Assembly: GCF_032854445.1 (NCBI RefSeq)
Contig: NC_088297.1
Span: 13,067,039 to 13,131,038 of the forward strand
Direction: 5' to 3'
Source of the DNA: Liolophura sinensis
Lineage: Eukaryota > Mollusca > Polyplacophora > Chitonida > Chitonidae
Length of the DNA stretch: 64,000 nucleotides
Each line of letters begins with the position of its first letter. Within the stretch, counting starts at the first letter, position 1. Under the pieces are notes generated by a model. It was not told the DNA's origin, did not search any database, and saw nothing but the letters and a program-made list of their open reading frames with translations. This document shows positions 11,412 to 22,127 of this stretch, piece by piece. Made by a program: the position numbers and the translations under genes.

Positions 11412-11745
11412 TATACCCGAAATGACCTAAAAATTGAACCACAAAAGAGCATTTTTGATGGCAAATAAATGTCATGAGATATTACTTCTGGTGCTAAGAT
11501 GTACATTTTCCCAGTAGGATATCATCCTGTCTTCCAGACACCTCTCAAAGCACCTTTCTAAAATAAATTGAACTCCCAGAATCTGGAAAAATGAGCACCT
11601 TAGGTCATTTAAATGGGATAGTCTCCTATCCCTTAGGATTTAATAAAAGCTAATTCGCCCAACACATATAGCATTTCGATAATGATATGTTAGCCATAAT
11701 GATGTATCATGTGATAAAATACAATGAAGGGGGTTATTATTTCAG

Positions 11746-11883
11746 CTTGTCCAAGAGGTTGGTTCGGAGAAGGATGTCAGAGTGTTTGTCACTGTAAGAA
11801 CGTGGACTCTTGTAACTACGTAGACGGGACATGCGATAGGGAAGGATGCGCTGCTGGATACAAGGGATACAACTGCCAGGAAG
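11746..11883 (+). CDS. EGF-like exon 8 (46 codons)
   Basis: Phase 1-1, acceptor TTTCAG before 11746, donor GTAATA at 11884. Eight cysteines, same protein as exon 6. First half of the fourth pair, followed by a Tc1-like fossil. Confidence 0.92.
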
Positions 11884-11951
11884 GTAATATGACTATTAGA
11901 AAGCTACAGTACTTCAAGCGGAGATTTCTGGCCAAAAGTTCATATTCGATA

Positions 11952-12927
11952 TACCCATTCGATACCCATGCCCTAACTGCAAGGACCTTTGGCTGCTCTC
12001 GTGTAACTGTGTCAAACTTGATGCAACATAACAGACAGACAGGGCAGACATCGGACAAGCCAAGGACTGGCAGGCCTAGAGTAACTACGCCCAGAGAAGA
12101 AGGGTACCTGCGCACCTTACACCTGAGGAACGACTTCCTGACAGTGCCATAATCGTCAATAAATGTCTCAGGTCACCGGGTCAGTCGGCAGACCGTGTCC
12201 AGGAGATTTATGGCTCACGGAATTGGGGCCTATCGACCATTCAGAGGGCAGTTGTTGACAGCCGAACATCGTCGCCAGAGGTTGCGATGGGCTCGAATTG
12301 TACGCCGTTGGCAGCGACGTGATTGGCAACGTGTTGTTTTCACGGATGAAAGCTGCTTCTGTCTGTTCCGAGCCGAAGGCAGACAGCGAGTTTACCGCCG
12401 AGGAGGCGAATGAACGGCTGCATCATGCGTCCAGAAAGTGGTACCGTTTGGTGGCGGCAGCGTGATGGTGTGGTGTGGGATTTGTGGAGAGGAACGGACA
12501 CCACTGGTCATCATCTACGGGAACCTAACAGCTCAACGTTACGTGGATGAAATTCTACGTCCTATTGTCCTGCCATTCCTTCAACAAAAGCCACGTGGTG
12601 TCCTGTACGAGTATGACAACGCCAGATCCCATACAGCTCGAGTTGTGCAGAACTTCCTGGACGCCAACGACGTCAACGTCTTGCCGTGGCTTGCACGTTC
12701 CCCAGATATGTCCCCAGTAGAATATCTTCGGGGTATCATGGGTCGTCGACTAAGACAACGGCCACACCTTGCAACCAACCGAAAAGAACTGGCGTTCGCT
12801 TTCCAAGATGAATGACAAAGAATCCCACGTCATCTCATCAGATGAATGACTTTTTCTATGCGTCGGAGAGTGTTTGCATGCATTAAAGCAACGAGTGGCT
12901 TTATTGACTGGTTTTGATATTGAGTGA
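11952..12927 (+). pseudogene. Tc1-like transposase fossil, copy 4
   Basis: Same site after EGF exon 8. Shares the TAA and TGA of copies 1 and 3 and has a private TGA at about 12411 (Arg codon CGA to TGA in GGE*TAAS). DDE residues remain readable. Downstream of about 13050 the flank switches to the copy-2 type. Confidence 0.88.
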
Positions 12928-13184
12928 TTTTAAAAAAATAAGTTTTTGTATACTCTGCCCATTGTTAAGCAAGGTGGAATGGGTATTTTTCTACCCTTGC
13001 TCCGTTTGTTCACTTGTAAAATGATTTGAGGGCTGCTTTGTCCGTTCTTACTCAAGACTTTCAATATCTAAAGTCATTGATCTTTTCAATATATTAAACT
13101 TCAGTCATACTGTTTTTTGTTTTGGCAAAATGAATTGATTTCAACTCAAAAGTTTCTTTTGGCTGTCAGTTTATACTTATTCAG

Positions 13185-13249
13185 CCTAGGTATTCGGCCT
13201 ATTTGGAGAGAGTTGCTCGCAAATGTGTTATTATCTGCAACAAAACTGA
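13185..13249 (+). pseudogene. Decayed EGF exon relic 8
   Basis: Same relic before EGF exon 9; its base changes match relic 4 rather than relic 6. Confidence 0.72.
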
Positions 13250-13574
13250 TATACCCGAAATGACCTAAAAATTGAACTATTTAAGAGCATTTTTGATGGT
13301 AAATAAATGTCATGAGATATTACTTCTGGTGCTAAACTGTACATTTTCCAATCAGGATATCATGCTACCTTTCAAACACTTTTCCTTTCTAAAATAAATA
13401 AAACTCCCAAAATAGGGGAAAATGAGCAACTTTTACGTCATTTAGGGAAGTCCCCTTCCCCAAAGGATTTAATAAAAGCTAATTCACCCAACACATCTAG
13501 CATTCCGATAGCGATATGTTAGCCATAATGATGTATGGTGTGGTAAAATACAGTGAAGGCAATTATTATTTCAG

Positions 13575-13712
13575 TATGTCCAAGAGGTTGGTTCGGAGAA
13601 GGATGTCAGAGTGTTTGTCACTGTAAGAACGTGAGCTCGTGTAACAATGCAGACGGAACATGCAACAGCCAAGGCTGCGCTGCTGGATACAAGGGATCCA
13701 ACTGCCAGGAAG
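13575..13712 (+). CDS. EGF-like exon 9 (46 codons)
   Basis: Phase 1-1, acceptor TTTCAG before 13575, donor GTAACA at 13713. Eight cysteines; SCNNADGTCNSQGC differs from its positional homologues exons 5 and 7, although the flanking introns are nearly identical. This fits exchange of short exon tracts between units. Confidence 0.92.
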
Positions 13713-14485
13713 GTAACATGACTATTAGAAAGCTACAGTACGTCAAGAGGCAAAGCCGGAGATTTTTGGCAAAAAATTCATATTCGCTAATAATATCAAA
13801 TTCAGTACATATCAGACTGGTTCTAATATGATTCGAAAGTTTTAGAAAAGTTATTACATGCCAGCCCACTGTGTAAACTTTATGAACTTTGTTTGCTTTA
13901 TTTGGAATAAAAATAAAATATAAAATCCACCTTTTTGTTTTGTCCGATCTTAATGCATTTCATACAATTTTCTTGTTTTTTTCCCTGGCTTTCACATCAC
14001 AAGAATAAATCATTGTGTTCAACAACAGGAATAACTACTGTAACAGGGCCAACTGCTGAGACAGGCCACATTTCCCACAAATTAGATGATCCTTCAGTTT
14101 TATTTCATTTTTATTCCCTGCCCTGAAAGTGAAAAAAGGATTGAATCTCCTTGTAAAACAGAAGTGTTAATCGTCGGTATACAGTCCAAAAGATTGTATG
14201 TTCTTTTGAAAGTTCGACTGATCAAAGGCATATTAGCGGTAAATAAAGGTGATGAAATATCTTACTTTTGGTGATACAATTTTCTCAAACAAACCGTACA
14301 ACAACCTGTCTTTCACCAATATGGTGTGCATACGTGTTTTTATGTCACAGGTGGGATAGTTGACCAGTGACTTGCCAAAGTCTGGTGGTTTATGCCACCA
14401 GACTGCTGGCTGCCATTGTCTGAGTGAAAAATTCCTATGTACATGTATGGCATTAAGCATCAACTAGAATAATATATTTCTTCAG

Positions 14486-14530
14486 CCTAGGTATCCGGTC
14501 CATTTGGAGAGAGTTGTTCGCAAATGTGCA
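14486..14530 (+). pseudogene. Decayed EGF exon relic 9 (3' deletion)
   Basis: Same relic before EGF exon 10, retaining the TAG, but cut short by a deletion right after CAAATGTG. Confidence 0.7.
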
Positions 14531-14859
14531 AATGACCTAAAAATTGAACCACAAAAGAGCATTTTTGATGGCAAATAAATGTCATGAGATATTACTTCTG
14601 GTGCTAAGATGTACATTTTCCCAGTAGGATATCATCCTGTCTTCCAGACACCTCTCAAAGCACCTTTCTAAAATATATTGAACTCCCCGAATCTGGAAAA
14701 ATGAGCACCTTAGGTCATTTAAATGGGATAGTCTCCTATCCCTTAGGATTTAATAAAAGCTAATTCGACCAACACATATAGCATTTCGATAATGATATTG
14801 TTATTATCCATAATGATGTATCATGTGATAAAATACAGTGAAGGAGGTTATTATTTCAG

Positions 14860-14997
14860 CTTGTCCAAGAGGTTGGTTCGGAGAGGGATGTCAGAGTGTT
14901 TGTCACTGTAAGAACGTGAGCTCGTGTAACAATGTAGACGGGACATGCAATAGGCAAGGCTGCGCTGCTGGATACAAGGGATCCAACTGCCAGGAAG
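14860..14997 (+). CDS. EGF-like exon 10 (46 codons)
   Basis: Phase 1-1, acceptor TTTCAG before 14860, donor GTAAAT at 14998. Eight cysteines. Its upstream intron matches those before exons 6 and 8, but no Tc1 fossil follows it. The following intron instead resembles the one after exon 9, so it may show the state before the transposon landed. Last member of the repeated array. Confidence 0.92.
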
Positions 14998-16143
14998 GTA
15001 AATATGAGGGAGAAAGCTATAGTACTTACGGAAAGGGGCTAAGCCGGAGATTTTGGCAAAAAATTCATAATAGCTAATGATGTCAAATTTCAGTACATAT
15101 CAGACTGGTTGTAATATGATTCTAAAGTTTAGAAGAGTTATAACATGCCAGCCGACTGTATGAATTTTACGATCTTTATTAATGAAATAAAATGTAAAAT
15201 CCGCCTTTTCGTTTTTTCTGACTCTAATGTAATTTATCAAATTTCCTTGTTTTCTTACAGGTTTTCAAATCACAAAAATATAAACACCGCAATGTTTTCT
15301 TTGTAGTCAAAGGTATGGCAGATATTGGAAATGCAGAAGCATGGCCGAATTAAACTATATTTTGTTAAACCTCAAAAATTTCTTCTTTATGACGCAGTGT
15401 TTTGTTTTAAAATCCACATATACAACACATTTGTATGCCGTAAATCAGCCTGAAAAGCGACGCGAAACCCCAATCAATCACGAACACAAGCTGTCATGAT
15501 TTGCGCCCGCAGAATGTTCATTTCTGTGGGCTGTACATGAGTGTAGAAACAGTTACCTACAACTGGCCAAGAAATGTGCTAGTATCATATGCACGACCAG
15601 CGGGCAGGCGTATAGTTTGACATTTCCTAATTTGTGCCGACGGCCGTTTTGGAGTCAGGTGTATGGCAGTTGCACAAAAGTATTTTTGCAAAATTAGTTA
15701 TGCTCTTATTTATATTGTAACAAATATGTTCACTACTCTGTAGGTGATTATCATCGGCTGTAGTTAATATGACAAAAATTCAAATGACGTGTGATGTGTG
15801 ACGTGTTTCGTACCATATGCCGTGAGGTCTTGTTGGTTTTTTTTTTAACTAACAGTTATCTACCAGTACAGACTTTTGTATATTCATAACAACTTCTGAT
15901 TTATTGATTTGCAAGTTTTTGATGTTTTTACAAACAAGGTTGATAAACAAGTGTCAAACGATGTTTAGTACATCAAAATTTTGCAAAACCAATAAATCAG
16001 AAGCTGTTATCTATATACATATACAAAAGTCTGAAATGTTAGTCTGTCTTCTAAATGCCTCCGAAAGTTACCCATGGTTGACCAAGAGATGCGCTAGCGT
16101 CACACGCATGACCAAATGGCAGTATTTGTGCTTTCAACTTCAG
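14998..16143. other. Intron between EGF exons 10 and 11
   Basis: The first 200 bp are homologous to the introns after exons 5, 7 and 9 without the transposon. From 15200 to 16143 it is unique A+T-rich sequence; no gene or repeat recognised. Confidence 0.5.
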
Positions 16144-16281
16144 AATGTACTGGTGGCCATTTTGGAGAAGGATGTGTGGGTGTTTGTCACTGTCAAAACG
16201 AGGCTTCATGTAATGAGGTAAACGGGACATGTGATGAAGAAGGCTGCGAGGCCGGATACAAGGGAGAAAACTGTCAGGAAG
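16144..16281 (+). CDS. EGF-like exon 11 (46 codons)
   Basis: Phase 1-1, acceptor CTTCAG before 16144, donor GTGAGA at 16282. Starts ECTGGHFGEGC, eight cysteines, more acidic than the array copies (GTCDEEGCEAGYKGENC). Flanks are unrelated to the 3.1-kb units, so it is a single-copy exon outside the recent expansion. Confidence 0.92.
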
Positions 16282-16371
16282 GTGAGAAAATGCTGTTCAG
16301 AAATGGCATTATTGTACTAGTATCGTTAGTCCGAGATTGCTGTGACACAAGTGTTGTAAAATTTGATTTCA

Positions 16372-16446
16372 CCAAGGATGGCCCGCATTGCGACCGCATT
16401 GGTGAGAGACTCCTAGCGCGCTAACCAACTGAGCCACGGAGTCCCC
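16372..16446 (-). mobile_element. SINE family A head fragment, minus
   Basis: Only the tRNA-derived head: GCGACCGCATTGGTGAGAGAC, CTCCTAGCGCGCTAACC and AACTGAGCCACGGAG. Lies 90 nt after EGF exon 11. Confidence 0.75.
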
Positions 16447-17044
16447 TTCCTTGCTTTGAAGAACTTAGTGTTGTTTCTCCCACTTCTCTATGATTATTTG
16501 TAAATTTTTATGTGGAAATATGTTTTGCTCTAGCCCAAATTCAGTTTCTAGCCCAAATTCAATTCTAACCCATTTTTAAAGTCACTATGTAATTAAAGCC
16601 ATCCATTAGTTTGAATAGTCACCCCTGAACATGGACCGCGTGAAAGAAAATAGATGCGAGAAATTTTAGATCATTTTCCGCAAGTGATTTCAAGGGTCAA
16701 AAAAAATGTCGATGACAGAGGGACTCAACCTTAAGAACGGTGACTTGTTACGCGCAACAAACACGGTTAAGGTGTAAGAACACTCTTCTCTCAGTTCATG
16801 CTTGAGGAGGTTACCCCATGAGGCCAGGGGATTACTGGGGATTACTGCACAGCTGAGCATTGATCACTCTCACCTGTCGTCTCTACAGACTACTCAGATC
16901 GGCTAAATTTTAGAGCTAGAAATTTTTGGCTAAACTTTACGTGACACATTGTCACACCGTAATGTTTACAACTTTTTTTATTTGTTTTACCTGTGTATTT
17001 TATGAATTTTTTCCTTCTGTGACATGGTCACATGGTATGCCTTC

Positions 17045-17965
17045 ATTCATCAATTATCAATAGGATGGGTAGACTGCCTTGCATAGGAAGAGATGAAGAA
17101 GGCAATATGATAGACTGTCTTGAGTAGGATGAGATGAGGAAGGCGGTGGGATAGGCAGACTGTCTTGAGTAGGGTTAGATGAGGAAGGCTGCAGGATAGG
17201 CAGACTGTCTTGAGTAGGGTTAGATGAGGAAGGCAGCAAGATAGGCAGACTGTCTTCAGTAGAATCAGATGTGGAAGGCAGCAAGATACGCAGACTGTCT
17301 TCAGTAGGGTTAGATGAGGAAGGCAGCAAGATAGGCAGACTGTCTTCAGTAGAATCAGATGTGGAAGGCAGCAAGATAGGCAGACTGTCTTGAGTAGGGT
17401 AAGATGAGGAAGACAGCAGGATAGGCAGACTGTCTTGAGTAGGGCTAGATGAGGAAGACAGCAAGATAAGCAGACTGTCTTGAGTAGGATTAGATGACGA
17501 AGGCAGCAAGATAGGCAACCTGTCTTGAGTAGGATCAGATGTGGAAGGCAGCAAGATAGGCAGACTGACTTGAGTAGGGTCAGATGAGGAATGGAGCAAG
17601 ATAGGCAGACTGTCTTGAGTAGGGTAAGATGAGGAAGGCAGTAGGATAGGTAGACTGTCTTGAGTAGGATCAGATGTGGAAGGCAGCAAGATAGGCAACC
17701 TGTCTTGAGTAGGGTCAGTTGAGGAAGACAGCAAGATAGGCAGACTGTCTTGAGTAGGGCTAGATGAGGAAGGCTGTAGGATAGGCAGACTGTCTTCAGT
17801 AAGGCTAGATGAGGAAGACAGTAGGATAGGCAGACTGTTTGAGTGAGTGAGTGAGTGAGTGCTTGGGGTTTAACGTCGTACTCAATGACTGTTTGAGTAG
17901 GATGCGAACAGGAAGGCAGTAGGATAGGCAGGCTGTCGAGTGGGATCCGATAAAGAAGGCAGTAA
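17045..17965. repeat. Minisatellite, 60-bp period
   Basis: About 15 imperfect copies of a 60-bp unit, core GATAGGCAGACTGTCTTGAG plus GATGAGGAAGGCAGCAAG. Because 60 is divisible by 3 the minus strand stays open for 308 codons, which is a by-product of the repeat. A short (GAGT)n tract with TTTAACGTCG at 17837-17885 is a family-B SINE tail in reverse. Confidence 0.92.
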
Positions 17966-18079
17966 AATAAGCACACTGAATTGGATCAGATTACAATGCA
18001 GAATGGCTGCCTACAGGATAGCTTGACCATCAGTTTAGTCAAGGATCCCATCAGAATGGCGGCAGGATAGGTACATTGT

Positions 18080-18345
18080 ATTTATTCATTTATTTGATTG
18101 ATGGGTCTTTTACACCATACTCAAGAATATTTCACTTATACGTGGGCAGCCAGCATTATGGTGGGAAGAAACCGTACAGAGCCCGGGGGAAAGCAACAAT
18201 CACTCGCAGGTTGATGGAAGACCTTTTCACTTACGGCATGAGAGTAAGCCAGCACGAGCTGGATTTGAACTAACAGCAACCGCATGGTGAGAGGCTCCTG
18301 GGTCATTACGCTGTGCACATTGTCTGTAGGATGTGCATTGATGTG
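18080..18345 (-). mobile_element. SINE family A, minus copy
   Basis: Tail TTTATTCATTTATTTGATTG first, then CATACTCAAGAATATTTCAC, GCCAGCATTATGGTGGGA and GAGAGGCTCCTGGGTCATTA. Head end diverged. Confidence 0.8.
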
Positions 18346-18349
18346 GCTT

Positions 18350-18605
18350 GTATTTATTTATTTGATTGATGTTACGCCATACTTAAGAATGTTTCACTTA
18401 TTCGACGGCGACCAGCGTTATGGTGGGAGGAAATCGGGCAGAGCCCGGGGAAAACCCACGACCATCCGCTGGTTGGTGGCAGAAATTCCCACGTACAGCC
18501 GGAGAGGAAGCTAGCATGAGCTGGACTCAGACTCATAGCGACCACATTGGTGGGAGGCTCCTGGGTCATTCCTAACCCCTCCCCCATTCGGCCATGGAGG
18601 CTCCA
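18350..18605 (-). mobile_element. SINE family A, minus copy
   Basis: Second copy directly after the one at 18080, same orientation, retaining the whole length to GGCCATGGAGGCTCC. Confidence 0.82.
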
Positions 18606-18789
18606 CGTAGTTTTACGTCTATTATTTTTAGGGCCCCCTGTTTTCCTCCACCCATAAATCTTACAAGTCGACTTCCTCTCTCCTACTCCCACGTCCTTTA
18701 TGAAAATTGTTTGTATGGTACAAAACACCAGTCAAGCAAATATATGAATAATATAATCCACGATTAATTGCACTTCCAATTACTCGGAC

Positions 18790-18960
18790 TCATGGCAAGG
18801 GGTGCAGGTTTAAAATCTCTGTCGCCGGCCCGAAGGCTCAGTTCGTGGGGCGTCCGCTTTGGAGCCGGTAGATATAGGGCTAATCCTGGATCGGGTCTCC
18901 ACCAGTATGGTGCCCATGCGTGTATCAGAACCTCATACCACATCACATGTGGGAATGTTT
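18790..18960 (+). repeat. Possible diverged short interspersed element
   Basis: Contains GTCGCCGGCCCGAAGGCTCAG and GGGTCTCCACCAGTATGGTG, the latter like the CACCAATATGGTG family. Lies 100 bp before exon 12. Weak assignment. Confidence 0.3.
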
Positions 18961-19059
18961 GTAACTAAGGTCCGTATTCACTGATGAAACTGACCATTAT
19001 CTTGGATAAGGTGTCAAACAACAATCCATACTGTAGCCATATTGTGTTCTTCTTTCCAG

Positions 19060-19203
19060 GGCAGTGTTTATCAGGGATACCGCCATGTGAATTGACCTGC
19101 CACTGTTCCCGTTCAGACCTAAATCCTTGCCCCACTGGCGTTCAGAATGGCTGTGCTACAGATGGATGTCGGCGTAGGTGGAGCGGAACTCTGTGTCAGA
19201 GAA
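19060..19203 (+). CDS. EGF-like exon 12 (48 codons, divergent)
   Basis: Phase 1-1, acceptor TTTCCAG before 19060, donor GTATGA at 19204. Eight cysteines with a longer middle loop (HCSRSDLNPCPTGVQNGC) and no FGxxC in the first loop. It joins directly, through a split arginine codon, to the fucolectin-like domain that begins RNVASR. Divergent module that caps the lectin domain. Confidence 0.85.
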
Positions 19204-19493
19204 GTATGAAACTAATCACGAGTATCGTAATACACTACGAGGATGTAAAATGTCAAAAAAGACCTATGAGACCTTCATATATTAACTAACACTCGCACAA
19301 GTATATATATCACCTGAAATATACTTGCCACATGGAGCAAGTACAGAAAAAAGAATATATAAAAAAATAAAAAAACAAAACAGCTGAACAAGTTTCTGCT
19401 ACTGCTGGATAATTAGATTTTAGTTCTGACAGTTATGTTGGAGATGTCCAAAGTAATTAGTTTAAAACTTATCATTTCTGACAACTGAGATTT

Positions 19494-19640
19494 ATTTATT
19501 TATTTATTTGATTGGAGTTTTACGCTGTTCTCAAGAATATTTCACTTATACGACGGCGGCCAGCATTATGGTGGGAGGAAACCGGGCAGAGCCCGGAGAA
19601 ATCCACGACCATTTCTGGTCAGACCTTCCCACATCAGTAT
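19494..19640 (-). mobile_element. SINE family A, minus copy, truncated
   Basis: (TTTA)n, GATTGGAGTTTTACGC, TCAAGAATATTTCACTTATA, GGTGGGAGGAAACCGGGC; ends in the body with no head. Confidence 0.8.
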
Positions 19641-19799
19641 AAAAAAGCCAAGGTACGTGTAAGTGCCTTAGCTTTGAATTAAATTACCTTAATACTGTGT
19701 ACTTCGTACTTTTTGATATTAATTTGGGGAAAATGAGTTAGTAGGGAAAACTTTATCTTTAGTTAACTGGCCCAGTTAACAGGTACATGCGAGAACTCT

Positions 19800-20600
19800 G
19801 ATCAATACCAAGGCCCAGAAAGCCTAGTTATTTGAAATTAGTTGTTTAAATAACTAACACAGCAACGAGTTAGCTATTCGAACTAGCAGCGAGTTAGTAA
19901 ATCGAATAATTAGTAACTAACCAGCAGTGGGCTAGTAAATCGATTAACCAATAGCTAACCAGCAGCGGGCTAGTTATTTGAAATCAGTTATTTGAATAAC
20001 TAATAGCAAACACAGCAGCGGCGTAGTTACTTAAAATCAGTTAATCAAATAACTAATGTCTAAAACAGCAGAGGGTTAGTCATTCGAACTAGAAGCAGGT
20101 TAGTTATTCGAGTAACTAATAACTAACTAGGAGTGGGTAAGTTAATAAAATAACTAATAACTAACCGCTGCTAGTTCGAAAAACTAACCCACTGTTTTAA
20201 CTAATCCACAGCTGGCTTACTTATTGGTTATTCATTTAACTGACCCGCTGCTGGTTAGTTACTAGTACTTCGAATAACCAACCCGTTGCTGGTTTGTTAT
20301 TGGTTATTCGATTTAATAACTGATTTCGAACAACTAACCTGTTGCTGTGTTTGCTATTAGTTAACCCGCTGCTGGTTTGTTATCAGTTATTCGAATAATT
20401 AACCCGCTACGGAGTTTGTTATTAGTTATTCAAAAAACTGATTTTGAATAATTAAATGGTTGCTGGGTTAGATATTGGTAATTCGAATAACTCACCCACT
20501 GCTAGTGATTTATTATTTACTGGAATAACTAACCCGCTGCTGAGTTAGTTATTATTTATTCGAATAACTTATAACTAACCCGCTGCTGACTTCAGTGTGC
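19800..20600. repeat. Foldback satellite: two inverted arms of a TTAGTTATTCGAATAACTAA-type repeat
   Basis: About 19830-20160 has units built on CAGCAGCGGGTTAGTTATTCG; 20160-20600 has the reverse complement, CGAATAACTAACCCGCTGCTG. Segments such as GCTGTGTTTGCTATTAGTTA in the right arm match the reverse complement of the left arm (AATAGCAAACACAGCAGC). It should fold into a long imperfect hairpin. Confidence 0.8.
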
Positions 20601-21494
20601 TGAAATGATGCCATATATGTCCGTATCCTATCACTGAGTAACCATGTAACGAATTTATCCCGCAAAAGGCCTGTCAGTTCAGTACAAAAGACCATTTGTA
20701 GAGGTGAATCTCTTCTGCGATGTAACAATTGGTTTCACAACCCAACGAAGGGAGATAACCTACTTAGCAGACAAATTTGACGTGATCTGCAGGATTCAAG
20801 TTCTACGGTGTGTGCCGAGCTTCAGTGTTTTCAACCTGTGGGGTGCTTATAGGTGTCATTGGCTCAGTAGCCTGTTGACTGTTGGAGATGTAGGGTCCTG
20901 CTGTGTGTTGACTGAGGATGCACTTCCAAACCTTCACAAAATCTGTGGCCTAAAGGTGCCCGCCTATTTTGGTCTGTGTTACCTCACTCCACTGTGCTAA
21001 AATTTTTCCAAAAAGTCAAATAATGAGTGTACAAAAATTCTGGGATCCAACATTGATCATGGATCTATTTGGCGGATCTTCTGTTAAGTTCGGGATTTTG
21101 TTTTTATCTAAGACCTATTTAGTTTGAGTGAATTTGAAAACTTTTGAATAAAAAGAGCTGGGTTTGTGATACAGTCAACCATGAAATAAGTGGCAAGATG
21201 CTGGGTTACTAAATTGTTGTCTTTGGAGTTTTCCTAGCTGTTACTTCATTAAAATAACTTTGCCCCCAACAAATTGTAATTTTAATCCGGTAGATAAAGA
21301 TGAAAAAAATAACATTTGGTGCTGTAACTTACAATTATGCAGTGGGATATTATCCAACCTTAAAAACAAACCGAAGAACATCGCTCAATCATTAGACGTT
21401 TTAGAATCAGACAAAATCGCATTGAACTTCCTCTGTATCTCAGTTCTGCAACATCATAATGTAACAGGTTGATATATAAGCCCTGGGCTGGAGG

Positions 21495-21575
21495 GAATTT
21501 CCCTTTAGTCTAGAGGTAAAAGTGTGGATTTTAATATCCAGAGGTCGCTGGGTCAAATGGCCAGCTGCTAAGCCC
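21495..21575 (+). other. tRNA-like fragment (weak)
   Basis: CCTTTAGTCTAGAGGTAAAA followed some 30 nt later by GGGTCAAATGG resembles A and B boxes. The B box is imperfect. Probably the head of an old SINE. Confidence 0.35.
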
Positions 21576-21771
21576 GGTCACACTTGACAGCAGGGTTGCT
21601 GGAGTGGCTTTTATAGCAGGCCGTGATACCTTAGTGGACCCTGTGTGTGTTGGACTCTAGCTTAGGCAGCTCCTCATGGTCATGAGGACGTGGCTAGGAA
21701 AGCTGGGGGTGAATGTAACAGGTATATAACAGATATACAAGAGCTATTTACCTCTACCCTCGAGACAATGA

Positions 21772-21845
21772 CCCTTTTGTATAGTGGTAGAAGTGTAGAG
21801 TCTTAAGCCAGAGATTGTTGGTTCAAATCCCCAGCTGGTAACTTC
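21772..21845 (+). other. tRNA-like fragment with good B box
   Basis: TATAGTGGTAGAAGTG (A-box like) and GGTTCAAATCC (perfect B box) about 36 nt apart, total about 73 nt. The acceptor stem does not pair convincingly, so a tRNA-derived pseudo-copy or SINE head is likelier than a working tRNA gene. Confidence 0.4.
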
Positions 21846-21971
21846 TGCCACATAAAGTAAATTAATATACATTTTTAAGTTTTGGTAGGTATACACTCTA
21901 TTGATACATACATGCGTCTAATTTAGTGTAGTTTATTAATTATAATTATGGCCATAAAATTTCTTTTAAAG

Positions 21972-22127
21972 GAAATGTTGCTTCGAGAGCCATAACGAAG
22001 AAGGTGGGATCAACATCGCAACAATCCCGGAAACATTCGTTTGATGGCGACAAGAGCCCTAAGCTGTGGAGGCAACTTCAATCGTTAGGGGTCGTGTACT
22101 CCATTAATATAACCATGTGGGTCACAG
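21972..22127 (+). CDS. Fucolectin/tachylectin-like (FTP) domain, first exon
   Basis: Phase 1-1 exon of 156 nt, acceptor TTTTAAAG before 21972, donor GTAAGC at 22128. The reading NVASRAI...SFDGD...LWRQLQSLGVVYSINI follows the start of F5/8C-like fucolectin domains (NVA, then a DG turn, then W..LG..YSI..V.I). Compared with what I know of the family, about 15-20 residues between the DG turn and the tryptophan appear lost, a stretch that usually carries a cysteine and calcium/sugar-binding residues. Sugar binding is therefore doubtful. Family assignment is by eye. Confidence 0.75.

Larger units (their letters stand above)
7465..14859. repeat. Tandem duplication, 3124-bp unit, carrying EGF exon pairs
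   Basis: Exon starts 7327, 10451 and 13575 are each 3124 bp apart, as are 8622 and 11746; 14860 follows after 3114. Intron text between them is almost identical (for example around 7688, 10812 and 13935). Looser copies of the same unit lie at 1-2900 and 4920-7464. Each unit holds two EGF exons, two decayed EGF relics and, in four cases, a Tc1-like fossil. The near identity implies very recent unequal exchange or continuing homogenisation. Confidence 0.9.
20600..21971. other. Intron segment before the fucolectin exons
   Basis: Mostly unrecognised sequence. Two tRNA-like stretches occur at about 21495-21575 and 21772-21845, listed separately. Confidence 0.5.

Noticed and set aside
17050-17976. 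Long minus-strand open frame (308 codons) rich in Leu, Cys and Ser
   Set aside because: It is a 60-bp minisatellite; open frames appear because the period is a multiple of three and lacks stops. A second frame is open for 225 codons too, which a real gene would not show.
20704-21000. 98-codon open frame on the plus strand
   Set aside because: No recognisable domain, no splice sites in the frame of the receptor, and composition like the surrounding intron.
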